Source: Alteromonadaceae bacterium BrNp21-10
GTDB taxonomy: Bacteria; Pseudomonadota; Gammaproteobacteria; Enterobacterales; Alteromonadaceae
Length of the DNA: 64,000 bases
Assembly: GCA_030418115.1 (NCBI GenBank)
Contig: JAUHQD010000012.1
Span: 1 to 64,000, forward strand
Direction of reading: 5' to 3'
The position numbers were made by a program, and so were the translations under genes. Under the pieces are notes generated by a model that worked only from the letters and a program-made list of their open reading frames with translations, did not search any database and was not told the origin of the DNA. Positions 21,315 to 31,106 of this stretch are shown piece by piece. Within the stretch, counting starts at the first letter, position 1. Each line of letters begins with the position of its first letter.

Positions 21315-22484
21315 TCAATTTAACGTTATATCCATCCACACCAAACGGTGATCGGATGAACTGTTACGCTCCTCAATCAAACGGTACAGAGGATCATCGT
21401 TAACAGGCCAGAACACGCCAGCCTGAGCGACTTTTATCCCCAGAGTTGATGGCAGCACATAATCAGCGCGCATACGCCAACCTGCAGTATGGATTGCCCC
21501 TAGATGGTTATCTGGTGAATGTGCTTTGCCGCCATCACTTTTGGGAATAACGTTGCCCTGTACTTTTGTATGAGTCAGTAAATCTACAATTGCTTGTTTG
21601 TGGGAATCGCCTTCACCCATAGACGAGTTTAAATCTCCCATCACAATAAAGCGTTTACCGCTTAATCCACCAGCGCGGCCATTATCATCATAGATATAAG
21701 ATGCTTGCGGTTTGCCACTGATGTAATCCACCCAAAAACGCACTTCATCATGGTTACGTTTACCATTGCGATCTTCTGGACCGTCGAAAACCGGCGGCGT
21801 TGGATGACTGGCCAATATATGCACAACTTTGCCATCAATATTAATCGGCACATCCCAATGAGATTTTGAGGATAAGCGTAAATCTTGCTGAGCGGCTGGG
21901 GAATACCATTGCTGACCGTTTTCACCAATAATATCCGTCAGCTTATTATTTGGCATGTCTTGCCATTTAAACATTTGAAAAGTACGCACTGCTGCTTTAT
22001 CAATGGGGAAACGACTAAGCAAGATCATACCGTAATGGCCGGGGTATAAACCAAAACCAAAAGCATCGCCTTTGGTACCTGATGCAACACCATCTTTATC
22101 AAGATCGTGACCACTATCCACACCAGTATTTACTGGCGCCACATAATAATAAGGGTATTCAATAACTTGTTCGCCATTTTGCGATTTCGACAAATAATGT
22201 TGCGTAAAAGCTAAAACTCCGTCGTTATCATCCGCGGTATAATCAAATTCATTCAGCAACACAATATCGGGACGCACACGTTGCAGTATTTCCGCGATAT
22301 TCTTAATTTGCGGATGTTCACCCGTAGCCAAGCGCTCAAACAATTCATTGCCTGTTATCGGCTGTCCGCGCTCAACATAATTGGTGGCATCCATACTGAC
22401 GTTAAAGGTCGCAACCCGCAAAGACTCCACTGCCATTACCTGAGACATTACTGTCACCGTTAACCAGATTAAAATTCGTAACAC
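21315..22484 (-). CDS. Secreted endonuclease/exonuclease/phosphatase-family enzyme
   Basis: This EEP-fold protein (DNase I-like metal hydrolase) has LRVATFNV at the start of the domain, LLNEFD with the metal-binding Glu, MGDLNSSMG, and the closing SSDHRLVWMD. The frame is open from 22577, but that start would place the gene inside the terminator of the TonB receptor. I prefer GTG at 22484, giving a clean signal peptide (VLRILIWLTVTVMSQVMA) and 389 residues. Substrate (nucleic acid or phosphoester) is unknown. The Pho box ahead of the upstream receptor suggests a role in phosphate release outside the cytoplasm. Confidence 0.82.
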   Translation of the reverse strand: MLRILIWLTVTVMSQVMAVESLRVATFNVSMDATNYVERGQPITGNELFERLATGEHPQIKNIAEILQRVRPDIVLLNEFDYTADDNDGVLAFTQHYLSKSQNGEQVIEYPYYYVAPVNTGVDSGHDLDKDGVASGTKGDAFGFGLYPGHYGMILLSRFPIDKAAVRTFQMFKWQDMPNNKLTDIIGENGQQWYSPAAQQDLRLSSKSHWDVPINIDGKVVHILASHPTPPVFDGPEDRNGKRNHDEVRFWVDYISGKPQASYIYDDNGRAGGLSGKRFIVMGDLNSSMGEGDSHKQAIVDLLTHTKVQGNVIPKSDGGKAHSPDNHLGAIHTAGWRMRADYVLPSTLGIKVAQAGVFWPVNDDPLYRLIEERNSSSDHRLVWMDITLN

Positions 22485-22534
22485 ACTATAAACCCTACAC
22501 TTTAGTTCACTTAAGAATGCTAGAAGTCTGCCAT

Positions 22535-22564
22535 AAAAAAGCCAGCATAAATGCTGGCTTTTTA
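22535..22564 (-). terminator. Terminator between TonB receptor and EEP gene
   Basis: In the gene direction the hairpin reads AGCCAGCATTTATGCTGGCT followed by a run of T; stem arms are 22536-22548 and 22551-22563. It lies 15 nt after the receptor stop. The EEP gene starts about 50 nt further on, so it depends on read-through or a promoter in the short gap. Confidence 0.85.
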
Positions 22565-22578
22565 CTTCAAAGTTCATC

Positions 22579-25500
22579 TTAAAACTTATAATTAACGCCT
22601 ACACGTATTTCATATAAAGAAGCATCCCCAACACGTGATTCAGGGTCAGAAGCATCTGTCACTGTATTAGGGAAGTCTACTTGATACAGTACACCCCAAT
22701 CATCATTAAGCAAGTTACTTAAATTATCGACAACCAAAAATGCAGATGCTGAATGACCTTCAGCAAAACCTGGCAGTTCTTGAGATATGCGCAAATCCAA
22801 TTTTCCCCATGAAGAGCCTGTATGAGCATTACGTGCTTCGCCAGGAAGTAAGACTGCATCCTGACCATCTAAGTAAGGTGTGCTGATAGGTGAATTGCTA
22901 CTATCATAAGTAAGACTATATGGTTGACCAGAATTAAGTGACCCAAATAAAGTCACACGTGTTTCATAATCACCAATCAAGTTCGTTTTCCAATTCAATA
23001 AGCCTGTTAAGCGGTGTTCAATATTATAATTAGAAGTCGATGATACTTGCTCTTCAGGATCAAAAAATGCTCGTAAAGTGTAATTTGAAATCGCCACCGA
23101 GCTGGTCATAGGTTGTATATCTTCAGCATCACTATATGCATAGCCAATTAGCCAGTCCAAGCCATTATCATAGGATTTTGAAATTGAACCAGATATAGAC
23201 ACTGAAGTACTTGATGTATCACTATTAGTAAGAACAAATGTTCCTTCCCGGACACTGTCATAAATGGGGTAACCATTTTCATCAGCACCAATTTTTTCTA
23301 TATCACCGTGTAACACGATGGCGGCATCCTGAGTGGATGTCACTAATAAGTCCGCATTCAACACATAATCTTGAGGTAGTATATATGTCATACCTAATGC
23401 ATATTTCCACTCAGAAGGTAATTTGAAGTCTGGGTCTAAATAATTAATTTCAAAATTATCCCCATCTCCACCGGCAACCGCATTATATAGTTCTGACGGA
23501 ATGCCATAACCAGGACCCGCCGGTACCCCTTCTTCCAAACCTACGTAGACTACATCGGCATCAAACAATGAACGCGACCCATTGGTATAACCAAACGAAC
23601 GACCTCGTTGGCCAAACTGTAATACGTTGTTAGCTGAAAAATTATTAGATAACCACACATTTGGATTACCCCCAGAATAAAGCCCAACCCCACCACGCAT
23701 AGTAATGTCATCACTCAAGTTATAAGTAAAACCGATACGAGGTTGAAATAATCCCTCACCATCTAAGTTCGTTGAGTTAGAAAAACCATAATCAGCAACA
23801 AAAACAGGATTCTCTTCAGGTTTATCGCTACTTGTATACCAGTCATAACGTACACCGGCAATAACCGTTAAATCGTCAGTCAATGAGAACTCATCCTGGA
23901 TATATGCAGTATTTAACGCATATCCCCAGTCAGCCGCCGCATCTTCAGGGTTATTGGAAGGCGCATTATTGTAATAAATAGCCCCGGCAAGTCCGTCACG
24001 GAAACTATCAATGCCACCATAAAAACGGATTTCCGTTTCGGTATGCTGCACAAACAAGTTGAATACATCCAATGACTCTCGTTCAAGGCCAAAAGATAAA
24101 TTATGACCATTGTCCATGTAATACTGACCTTTGAAGGTGAAGTTCGTCAGATCATAATTAAGTTCATTTGATTGGCGACTATCATCCCCACCCAGATAAA
24201 CGGTGACGTCATCCAAACTAATCTGAATTTCACCAAAATCGGTTCCCCCAACTGAGCGTTGGCGATTTTCCAAATCCAAATAACCAATACGTAATTCAGT
24301 TGAAAACTTATCAGTCCAGTCAGAGTAAAGCGCTAATACATAGGAGTTTAATTCCGCACCGCGTTCATACAGGTGATTGCTAAATTCAAATTCATCACGA
24401 TCACCATCGGATTCAGTAAAATTATTACCATCATTGTAGTTGTAGGTAAACGACATACGGTGTTCATCAGAAATGTTCCAATCCAATTTCACCAATAATT
24501 TTTCATCTTCATTGGGCATGCTAGAAGGAATGCCGCCCGGATCATATTGATATAAAGTTTTAGAAATGTTAACTATTTCGTCAAGCTCAGCTTGGGTCAC
24601 GGCAACTTCGTTAACGGCACCAGAACCTATAGCACCACGATCAAATAAATTGGCACCTTCCAGTTTTTCGTAGGCGGCAAAAAAATACAATTTATCTTCA
24701 ATTAGGGAACCGCCTAAATTAAACCCCATACGCTTTTCACTGAATTTACCTAAACGGACATCATCACCTTCAAGGGAGTCACCTTTTAAGCTATCACTGG
24801 TGTAATCATAAAAAAATGAGCCATGAATTTCGTTTGAGCCAGACTTTGTAACAGCGTTAATATTACAAGCTGTAAAACCACCGTACTGCACATCAAAGGG
24901 AGCTAATTCAACAGCAACCTGCTCAATCGCGTCATAGGAAAACGGCATACGCTCAGTTGGATAGCCATTTGAGTTCAAACCAAATGAATCATTCATTCTA
25001 ACGCCATCAACAGTCAAGCTATTGAAGCGAGGGTTCTTACCCGCACACTGTATTGAATTAATATCACCACGTGATTCATCAACATAAATTCGAGCATCAA
25101 TACGCACAACATCAGAAATGTTACGGTTGATCGCTGGCGCAGATTCTAATTGCTCCAAGCTAAAATTGACAGACGGACCTTTTTCACCGAACGACACATT
25201 ACTAACCTGTGAAGCAGTGACGACAATGTTTTCCATCGTCTGTTCTGGTTCAAGCGCCAAATCAAGGTTATAAGTTTCACCCAAAGATAAAAATACATCA
25301 TTTACGGTTTTATCTTCGAAGGTACTTGAGTCAACCTCTACTTTATAAGGACCACCTACTCTCAATCCGCGAGCGTTAAACTGGCCATTATCTCCAACAA
25401 TAACTTGCTTGGTCGTTCCTGAAGGCGTGTGAGTAACAGTAATGGTAGTACCTGCGGCAGGGTTGCCCTGAGGCCCCATAATCTTACCACTAATACTGGA

Positions 25501-25590
25501 TGAGGTTTCTTGAGCCAAAACTGGTCCCGCTAACCCAACGGAAATCGCAACAGCAGTCGCGACGCGAGTCAGCATCGATTTGTGTCCCAT
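22579..25590 (-). CDS. TonB-dependent receptor, Oar-like, with carboxypeptidase-regulatory N-domain
   Basis: This 1003-residue outer-membrane transporter has a signal peptide ending near residue 26 (GPVLA-Q), a carboxypeptidase-regulatory-like domain (about 30-105, SISGKIMGPQGNPAAGTTIT), a plug (about 120-240), and a large beta-barrel ending in an aromatic residue (VGVNYKF). The layout is that of Oar-like receptors of marine bacteria. The ligand is not readable. A Pho box with a well-placed -10 lies about 125 nt upstream, and a secreted phosphoesterase-fold gene follows, so uptake of a phosphorus-containing compound or nucleic-acid product is my inference. Confidence 0.9.
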   Translation of the reverse strand: MGHKSMLTRVATAVAISVGLAGPVLAQETSSSISGKIMGPQGNPAAGTTITVTHTPSGTTKQVIVGDNGQFNARGLRVGGPYKVEVDSSTFEDKTVNDVFLSLGETYNLDLALEPEQTMENIVVTASQVSNVSFGEKGPSVNFSLEQLESAPAINRNISDVVRIDARIYVDESRGDINSIQCAGKNPRFNSLTVDGVRMNDSFGLNSNGYPTERMPFSYDAIEQVAVELAPFDVQYGGFTACNINAVTKSGSNEIHGSFFYDYTSDSLKGDSLEGDDVRLGKFSEKRMGFNLGGSLIEDKLYFFAAYEKLEGANLFDRGAIGSGAVNEVAVTQAELDEIVNISKTLYQYDPGGIPSSMPNEDEKLLVKLDWNISDEHRMSFTYNYNDGNNFTESDGDRDEFEFSNHLYERGAELNSYVLALYSDWTDKFSTELRIGYLDLENRQRSVGGTDFGEIQISLDDVTVYLGGDDSRQSNELNYDLTNFTFKGQYYMDNGHNLSFGLERESLDVFNLFVQHTETEIRFYGGIDSFRDGLAGAIYYNNAPSNNPEDAAADWGYALNTAYIQDEFSLTDDLTVIAGVRYDWYTSSDKPEENPVFVADYGFSNSTNLDGEGLFQPRIGFTYNLSDDITMRGGVGLYSGGNPNVWLSNNFSANNVLQFGQRGRSFGYTNGSRSLFDADVVYVGLEEGVPAGPGYGIPSELYNAVAGGDGDNFEINYLDPDFKLPSEWKYALGMTYILPQDYVLNADLLVTSTQDAAIVLHGDIEKIGADENGYPIYDSVREGTFVLTNSDTSSTSVSISGSISKSYDNGLDWLIGYAYSDAEDIQPMTSSVAISNYTLRAFFDPEEQVSSTSNYNIEHRLTGLLNWKTNLIGDYETRVTLFGSLNSGQPYSLTYDSSNSPISTPYLDGQDAVLLPGEARNAHTGSSWGKLDLRISQELPGFAEGHSASAFLVVDNLSNLLNDDWGVLYQVDFPNTVTDASDPESRVGDASLYEIRVGVNYKF

Positions 25591-26093
25591 GTGTATTCCT
25601 TAATTTTGTATAGTTGTGTTCGAAGCACTCAGTAAAGCTCGATTGATTTCGGCAATAGTTACTCAGCGTTTAAAATATGTTGTCTTTCAACGTGGTAATT
25701 CTAAGTTCTAGTGTATGACAAATTTGTGACAAGAGACAAAAATTAACACAAGCTTCATGGAACTTTTTCAAATAGCTGTAACAGCTAAAAAATATGAACA
25801 GGAAATAGCGCTGAACGCTACATAATACCTCGCCTTTTAACAAAAATGATTATAGCTAATCTAGACAACTACCTAATAAAATGAGTCATCCGCTTAGTTA
25901 TTAATAAAATAACAGCATATATACATTAAAGTATTAATTTACATGAAGTTACGCATTAATTATGTAAGTTAAATAGTCAATTATTTGTATTTATGTGCAA
26001 ACAAAGGTTTGCAGTACTAATTTACTTTTTTATTGTTAGCGACTCGTAAAGGTTGGTAACCTACACCTTGTTTAGGACATTACGAACAAAACT
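25591..26093. other. AT-rich intergenic region between TonB receptor and udk
   Basis: This 503-bp gap separates divergent genes. It holds the receptor leader, the Pho box (25715-25732) and a 15-bp near-perfect palindrome TAGCTGTAACAGCTA at 25773-25787. The remainder is AT-rich without a credible open frame or RNA fold that I could recognise. The udk promoter should lie in the right-hand part, but no clear -35/-10 pair stands out. Confidence 0.6.
25698..25732 (-). promoter_or_regulatory. Putative Pho box and -10 of the TonB receptor
   Basis: On the minus strand 25732-25715 reads TTGTCACAAATTTGTCAT, matching 15 of 18 positions of the E. coli Pho box CTGTCATAAATCTGTCAT, with two TGTCA repeats at an 11-nt period. 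A TAGAAT hexamer (25703-25698) follows 11 nt later, where a -10 element sits in PhoB-activated promoters lacking a good -35. The resulting 5' leader would be about 100 nt. Confidence 0.75.
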
Positions 26094-26720
26094 ATGACAA
26101 CTCCCCATATCATTGCTATTTCCGGAGCATCAGGCTCCGGTAAATCTTTATTTACGCAAACCTTATGTAATGAACTTAACTCATTAAATACAGATATAAC
26201 CATACTATGTGAGGATCATTACTACCGAGATCAGTCACATATGACGATAAGTGATCGTGAACAAACCAACTATGATCACCCCGATGCGTTTGAACATGAC
26301 TTGTTGGCACATCACCTTCAACAGTTAGTCAAAGGTGAAACCATTGACTACCCTAGCTATTGTTTTAAAACCCACACCCGCGAGAAAAACACCCAAACGT
26401 TGTCGACTAATAAAATTATCTTGGTCGAAGGTATAATGCTCTTAGCCTGTAAGCCATTAAACAAACTGTTTGATTTAAAGGTCTATATTGATACTCCTTT
26501 GGACATTTGTTTATTACGTCGAATTAAGCGTGATTTAGTAGAACGTGGTCGCAGCATTGAATCCATATCCAAACAATATGAACAAACCGTAAAACCCATG
26601 TATCATCAATTTATTCAGCCCTGTCGTCATAAAGCCGACATAGTCGTCACTCAGGGGGGCAAAAACAGGCCCGCCATCGAAGTTGTTAAAGCCCATATTC
26701 AAAAAGCCGCTAACGCCTAA
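26094..26720 (+). CDS. udk: Uridine/cytidine kinase
   Basis: Udk phosphorylates uridine and cytidine in pyrimidine salvage. The P-loop GASGSGKS is at residues 11-18, with EDHYYRDQ, the NYDHPDAFEHD substrate region and LVEGIMLL downstream. The 208 residues match the bacterial family. A nucleoside transporter gene follows after 18 nt on the same strand, so import and trapping of nucleosides are encoded together. Confidence 0.93.
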   Translation: MTTPHIIAISGASGSGKSLFTQTLCNELNSLNTDITILCEDHYYRDQSHMTISDREQTNYDHPDAFEHDLLAHHLQQLVKGETIDYPSYCFKTHTREKNTQTLSTNKIILVEGIMLLACKPLNKLFDLKVYIDTPLDICLLRRIKRDLVERGRSIESISKQYEQTVKPMYHQFIQPCRHKADIVVTQGGKNRPAIEVVKAHIQKAANA

Positions 26721-26738
26721 CCTTTACAAGGAAGACAC

Positions 26739-27947
26739 ATGACTAGTTTAATCGGCATAGGGTTCATTTTTGTCCTCGCAATTTTATTGTCCAGTAATCG
26801 ACGAGCGATTAACTGGCGCACTGTGGGCGGGGCTTTTGCCATTCAAGCCCTAGTCGGCGCTTTTGTGTTGTATTTTCCTCCGGGGATTGAAATGTTACTG
26901 AGCCTATCCAAGGTCGTAGAAGCGATTATTGGTTACAGTGATAAAGGCATCGAATTTATGTTTGGTGCCGTGGGCGATAAGTCTATCGGCTTTATGTTTG
27001 CGTTTAATGTATTACCCGTCATCGTATTCTTTTCATCTTTGATCAGTGTGCTGTATTACCTCGGTGTTATGTCGTGGATTATTCGTGTTATCGGTGGTTT
27101 CCTGCAATGGGTATTAAAAACCAGCCGTCCTGAATCCATGTCAGCGGCAGCCAATATTTTTGTAGGTCAAACAGAGGCACCATTAGTAGTTAAGCCCTTT
27201 ATTCCAACCATGACGCGCTCCGAGCTGTTTGCGATTATGGTCGGTGGCCTAGCGTCTATTGCCGGTTCAGTAATGGCCGGCTACGCGGGTTTGGGGATTG
27301 AAATAAAATACTTACTGGCAGCCAGTTTTATGGCGGCACCAGCCGGTTTATTGATGGCTAAAATTATCCTTCCCGAAACCGAGACACCTAAAAATGACCT
27401 TGCTGAGCTCGACAACGACAGCGAAAAATATACTAATATTTTTGATGCAGCAGCCAGTGGCGCATCAGCGGGAATGCAATTAGCTCTGAATGTAGGTGCT
27501 ATGTTGTTAGCTTTTGTGGCATTAATTGCCCTACTCAATGGTTTAATCGGCTGGACCGGCGGGCTATTCGGGGTAGATGACCTTACTTTCCAAAGCATTC
27601 TTGGTTATATATTCCAGCCATTGGCTTGGACCCTAGGGGTACCATGGCACGAAGCGAATATTGCTGGCAGCTTTATTGGTCAAAAATTAGTAGTAAATGA
27701 ATTTGTAGCCTATTTGGACTTCATTGAACACAAAGAAGCATTATCAGCACAAACTCAGGCCATCATTACTTTTGCCCTGTGTGGTTTTGCCAACTTTTCT
27801 TCCATTGCCATATTAATGGGCGGATTAGGAGCACTAGCACCTAATCGTCGTAAAGATATAGCAGAGCTTGGCCTACGTGCCGTAGCCGCCGCAACATTGG
27901 CAAATTTAATGAGCGCCGCCATTGCCGCCACATTTTTATATTTGTAA
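26739..27947 (+). CDS. Concentrative nucleoside transporter (NupC/CNT family)
   Basis: The 402-residue membrane protein has the CNT layout: N-terminal helices, the [13 protein letters not shown] signature (VGQTEAPL) in the transport core, and a C-terminal [18 protein letters not shown] repeat element. CNT proteins take up nucleosides with sodium or protons. An AAGGAAG ribosome-binding site precedes the ATG. It follows udk and is likely cotranscribed. Whether it prefers pyrimidine or purine nucleosides cannot be read here; the kinase partner favours uridine or cytidine. Confidence 0.92.
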   Translation: MTSLIGIGFIFVLAILLSSNRRAINWRTVGGAFAIQALVGAFVLYFPPGIEMLLSLSKVVEAIIGYSDKGIEFMFGAVGDKSIGFMFAFNVLPVIVFFSSLISVLYYLGVMSWIIRVIGGFLQWVLKTSRPESMSAAANIFVGQTEAPLVVKPFIPTMTRSELFAIMVGGLASIAGSVMAGYAGLGIEIKYLLAASFMAAPAGLLMAKIILPETETPKNDLAELDNDSEKYTNIFDAAASGASAGMQLALNVGAMLLAFVALIALLNGLIGWTGGLFGVDDLTFQSILGYIFQPLAWTLGVPWHEANIAGSFIGQKLVVNEFVAYLDFIEHKEALSAQTQAIITFALCGFANFSSIAILMGGLGALAPNRRKDIAELGLRAVAAATLANLMSAAIAATFLYL

Positions 27948-28015
27948 CATAAACCAATACCGACGATAAAAGAGTCAACTACGCTAACTATAGAGTTCAA
28001 TTTCAGGAAATTATT

Positions 28016-28855
28016 ATGAAACTTGTTGCCGTCGATTATCAGGCAGAGAATGCGGCCGAAGAGTTTGTCGAATCGCTGCGCACCACGGGCTTTGGTGTGT
28101 TAAAAAACCACCCAATACAACAACAGTGTGTTGAAGATATCTATGCCGCATGGCAAGATTTTTTTAATGGGCACGATAAAGATCAATATCGCTATCATGT
28201 GGCCACTCAAGATGGTTTCTTTCCTGCCAGTATTTCAGAGGTGGCCAAAGGTCATCAAATCAAAGATATCAAAGAGTATTTTCATTACTATCCATGGGGA
28301 CAATGCCCGCTGTTATTGAAACAACAATTAGCCGACTACTACGAGCAGGCCAATAACCTAGCAGCAACGCTGCTAGGTTGGGTGGAACAATTATCACCCG
28401 AGACCGTATCGGTCAATTATTCACAGCCCTTATCCAGCATGATCAAAGACAGTAAAAAAACCTTACTTAGGATTTTACATTACCCGCCGTTGCGCGGTGA
28501 TGAAGAAGCAGGAGCCATACGTGCAGCTGCTCATGAAGATATTAATTTACTGACCATTTTACCCGCCGCTAATGAACCCGGCTTACAGGTGAAAAATACG
28601 GATGGCGGTTGGCTGGATGTGCCTTGCGATTTTGGCAATTTAATCGTTAATATTGGTGATATGTTACAAGAGGCCTCAGCAGGTTATTTTCCATCAACCA
28701 CCCATAGAGTCATTAATCCACAAGGTGCGGATCAAAGCAAATCACGGATCTCATTACCGCTGTTTTTACATCCTAATCCTGAAGTGGTGTTATCCGAACG
28801 ACACACCGCCGACAGTTATCTGAATGAACGCCTAGCCGAACTAGGTGTGCTTTAA
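28016..28855 (+). CDS. Isopenicillin-N-synthase-like 2OG/Fe(II) oxygenase
   Basis: The 279-residue protein belongs to the IPNS-like dioxygenase superfamily. The iron ligands are H-x-D in AAHEDINLLTIL and the later His in STTHRVINP, and the 2-oxoglutarate motif R-x-S is in SRISLPLFLHPN. The N-terminal block resembles the DIOX_N domain (TTGFGVLKNHPI). It lies 68 nt after the nucleoside transporter on the same strand. Its substrate is unknown; a link to nucleoside or pyrimidine oxidation is possible only by neighbourhood. An AGGAAATT ribosome-binding site precedes the ATG. Confidence 0.85.
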   Translation: MKLVAVDYQAENAAEEFVESLRTTGFGVLKNHPIQQQCVEDIYAAWQDFFNGHDKDQYRYHVATQDGFFPASISEVAKGHQIKDIKEYFHYYPWGQCPLLLKQQLADYYEQANNLAATLLGWVEQLSPETVSVNYSQPLSSMIKDSKKTLLRILHYPPLRGDEEAGAIRAAAHEDINLLTILPAANEPGLQVKNTDGGWLDVPCDFGNLIVNIGDMLQEASAGYFPSTTHRVINPQGADQSKSRISLPLFLHPNPEVVLSERHTADSYLNERLAELGVL

Positions 28856-28926
28856 GCTTAATTAAACGGTTAAGGCAGTGGCTTAATTCAAGCCTCTGCC
28901 CACTCGCTTTCGATCAGTACAGAGTC

Positions 28927-30117
28927 TTATAACGACTCAGCTACCGCCTCAACCTGCTTCCATACTCGTAAGATATTACCACTGAGGATTTTAATGATTT
29001 CGTCTTCAGTGTAACCACGGTCCAACAGCCCTTGTACAAAGTGCGGGTAATAGGACACATCTTTTAAGTCTTTGGGTAAAGAGTCACCCACACCATCAAA
29101 ATCAGAACCAATACCAACATGGTCAATACCCACTAAGGCTTTTACATGATCAACATGGTCTAGCACGTTGTCTAAGCTAGCAAAGGGAAATGGATTATCG
29201 CTGATATACTTGGTTTTAAAGGCTTCTTCCTCTTGAGGCTTATCCGTTAAATCCAACTCCTTCATTTTAGCGCTACGCTGGGTGTACCAATTTTGTGCGA
29301 TAGAATTAACAAAGCTGGAGCCAAAATTAATTTGCATGACGCCACCATTTTTAGCTAACGCCTTGAGCATGTCGTCATCCATATTGCGCTCGAATCCGGG
29401 GGTAAACTTACGCAACGAAGAATGTGATGCAATCACCGGAGCCTTGGAAATTGCAATGGCCTGATAAAATGCAGCATCTGACACATGAGAAATATCCACC
29501 ATCATGCCAATTTTATTCATTTCGACGACCAGCTCTTTACCAAAAGGACTCAGTCCTTTCCATTGGCGGCGCAAATCATAAGAAGAATCGGCAATATGAT
29601 TGCTTAAAGAATGTGCCAAAGTAATGTAGCGAATACCGCGCTGATAGAAGTGTTGTAAATTCTCAATACTGCCATCAATAGGCGTACCGTTTTCCATGCC
29701 CATGGGCATAGCAATACGGTTATTAGCAAAGGCCTTGGCAACGTCATCAGTACTATAAGCTAATTGAAACTTATCCGGTGCACGTCCGGCAATCGCTTCA
29801 ACGCTATCAATCAATTGATTAGCTAATAACCCGCCGCCACCAGATTTTTCGTAACTGGCTGGAATATATATAGACATAAACAAGGCATTTAATCCTCCCT
29901 GCACAGCTCGCGGATAATCAAAATCTCCACCTTCTGTAGCTTGGGTCACATCATCCCATTTTTCTTGTAATCGATAGGGCACGTCGATATGAGTATCTAT
30001 AATGGGGTTATCTTGAGCGATACGAATGGCGTTTTCACTGGGAGTGATGGCCAATACCCCAGCAGAAAGCGAAGTACATAAGGCAAGTAGTAGGGCTTTT
30101 TTCATTGTTTTATTCAT
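28927..30117 (-). CDS. Membrane dipeptidase (peptidase family M19)
   Basis: M19 dipeptidases are zinc enzymes that cleave dipeptides, including those with a D-residue. A signal peptide is evident (KKALLLALCTSLSAGVLA). The metal set is intact: TH-x-D in IIDTHIDVPYR, Glu in MGMENGTPI, His in VDISHVSD, His in IASHSS, and Asp in GIGSDFDGVG. The frame is open from a TTG at 30132, but the ATG at 30117 (or 30105) is the more likely start. The export signal places it in the periplasm. It is convergent with the oxygenase gene. Confidence 0.92.
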   Translation of the reverse strand: MNKTMKKALLLALCTSLSAGVLAITPSENAIRIAQDNPIIDTHIDVPYRLQEKWDDVTQATEGGDFDYPRAVQGGLNALFMSIYIPASYEKSGGGGLLANQLIDSVEAIAGRAPDKFQLAYSTDDVAKAFANNRIAMPMGMENGTPIDGSIENLQHFYQRGIRYITLAHSLSNHIADSSYDLRRQWKGLSPFGKELVVEMNKIGMMVDISHVSDAAFYQAIAISKAPVIASHSSLRKFTPGFERNMDDDMLKALAKNGGVMQINFGSSFVNSIAQNWYTQRSAKMKELDLTDKPQEEEAFKTKYISDNPFPFASLDNVLDHVDHVKALVGIDHVGIGSDFDGVGDSLPKDLKDVSYYPHFVQGLLDRGYTEDEIIKILSGNILRVWKQVEAVAESL

Positions 30118-30185
30118 GATGAGTATGTCCAATTAATGTGAAGGTATGGGGTATCAGTTAACTTATCCCACATCATCAAATAGGG

Positions 30186-31106
30186 TTACTTAGCGTGTTG
30201 TTTAATAAAATTAATGGATGGTGCAAAAAAAGCGGCGCCGGTTTCTGGGGTGGTATAGTCCAAAAATTTGTCATACACACCATCATCATCAGCCACAATC
30301 ATACTCTGCAGCATTTTAGTAAAGGGTTGTGGGCTGTGGGCACAGGAAATAAAATACAACCCCTGCACTTTCATATCGCCATAAGGCATGCTTTGGCGTA
30401 AAATTTCCATGGATGAACCATCGGCATTTTTTAGACCTGTTCGTTTGGTGTGTGAAAACGCAGGCCTATCATCACTATCAAACTCAATATTTTCATCTTT
30501 ACTACGACCAATAATGTTTTCCTGCTCGAGCACGGCCAGCTTATTCCACTTTTCCATATTGTGCTGATAACGCTGTACATGAATATAACTGCCACCGGCA
30601 AAATCCGGATCGTTATCACCGACTATTGCCACTTCAAACTTTTTCATACCTTTGGGATTTTCTGTGCCATTCACAAAACCAGTAAGATCACGGCCATCCA
30701 AAAAGCGGAAGCCTTTTACTTGCTCAACCAGCTCAACATTCCCATCCAATAAATCACAGACTTCAATACCTATGGCATGGCAAATGTCCGCTCGGTCAGC
30801 TCTTATTTGAATAAATAAATCAAAAGGTACCACCGGCGCACTGCGATCATGCTCGGAAAAATCAGGAAACGGCGCAAGATCATTAGGTAACAACCCTGGA
30901 TACAGCTCCATCCAATAATTAGTACCCACCGCAACAACCCCTGACACCATCGCTTCGTAATGCTCTTCATCGTAGTGTTCAAAAATATCGAGTACTTTAG
31001 CGAGCTTGTGGCGAATAATATTTTCACCGTCCTCCATCACATTAAACATTAGAAATAACGCGTGAAGATTGGCTTCGGCACAAATGCCTTTTTGTGGTTG
31101 CGACAT
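30186..31106 (-). CDS. DyP-type (YfeX-like) heme peroxidase with Asn in the GxxDG motif
   Basis: The 306-residue protein matches the P-class dye-decolorising peroxidases in length and in the blocks VSGVVAVGTNYW, DGRDLTGF, GGSYIHVQRYQHN, and FSHTKR, whose His219 is the likely heme ligand. The distal motif normally GFVDGTENP reads GFVNGTENP, so the catalytic Asp is Asn146; the codon is AAT. Such a change usually weakens peroxide chemistry but may leave another heme function. No signal peptide is seen, so a cytoplasmic location is likely. The dipeptidase starts about 70 nt downstream on the same strand. Confidence 0.9.
   Translation of the reverse strand: MSQPQKGICAEANLHALFLMFNVMEDGENIIRHKLAKVLDIFEHYDEEHYEAMVSGVVAVGTNYWMELYPGLLPNDLAPFPDFSEHDRSAPVVPFDLFIQIRADRADICHAIGIEVCDLLDGNVELVEQVKGFRFLDGRDLTGFVNGTENPKGMKKFEVAIVGDNDPDFAGGSYIHVQRYQHNMEKWNKLAVLEQENIIGRSKDENIEFDSDDRPAFSHTKRTGLKNADGSSMEILRQSMPYGDMKVQGLYFISCAHSPQPFTKMLQSMIVADDDGVYDKFLDYTTPETGAAFFAPSINFIKQHAK

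Noticed and set aside
22485-22577. Long N-terminus of the EEP enzyme
   Set aside because: It would begin inside the receptor terminator; the GTG at 22484 gives a normal signal peptide.
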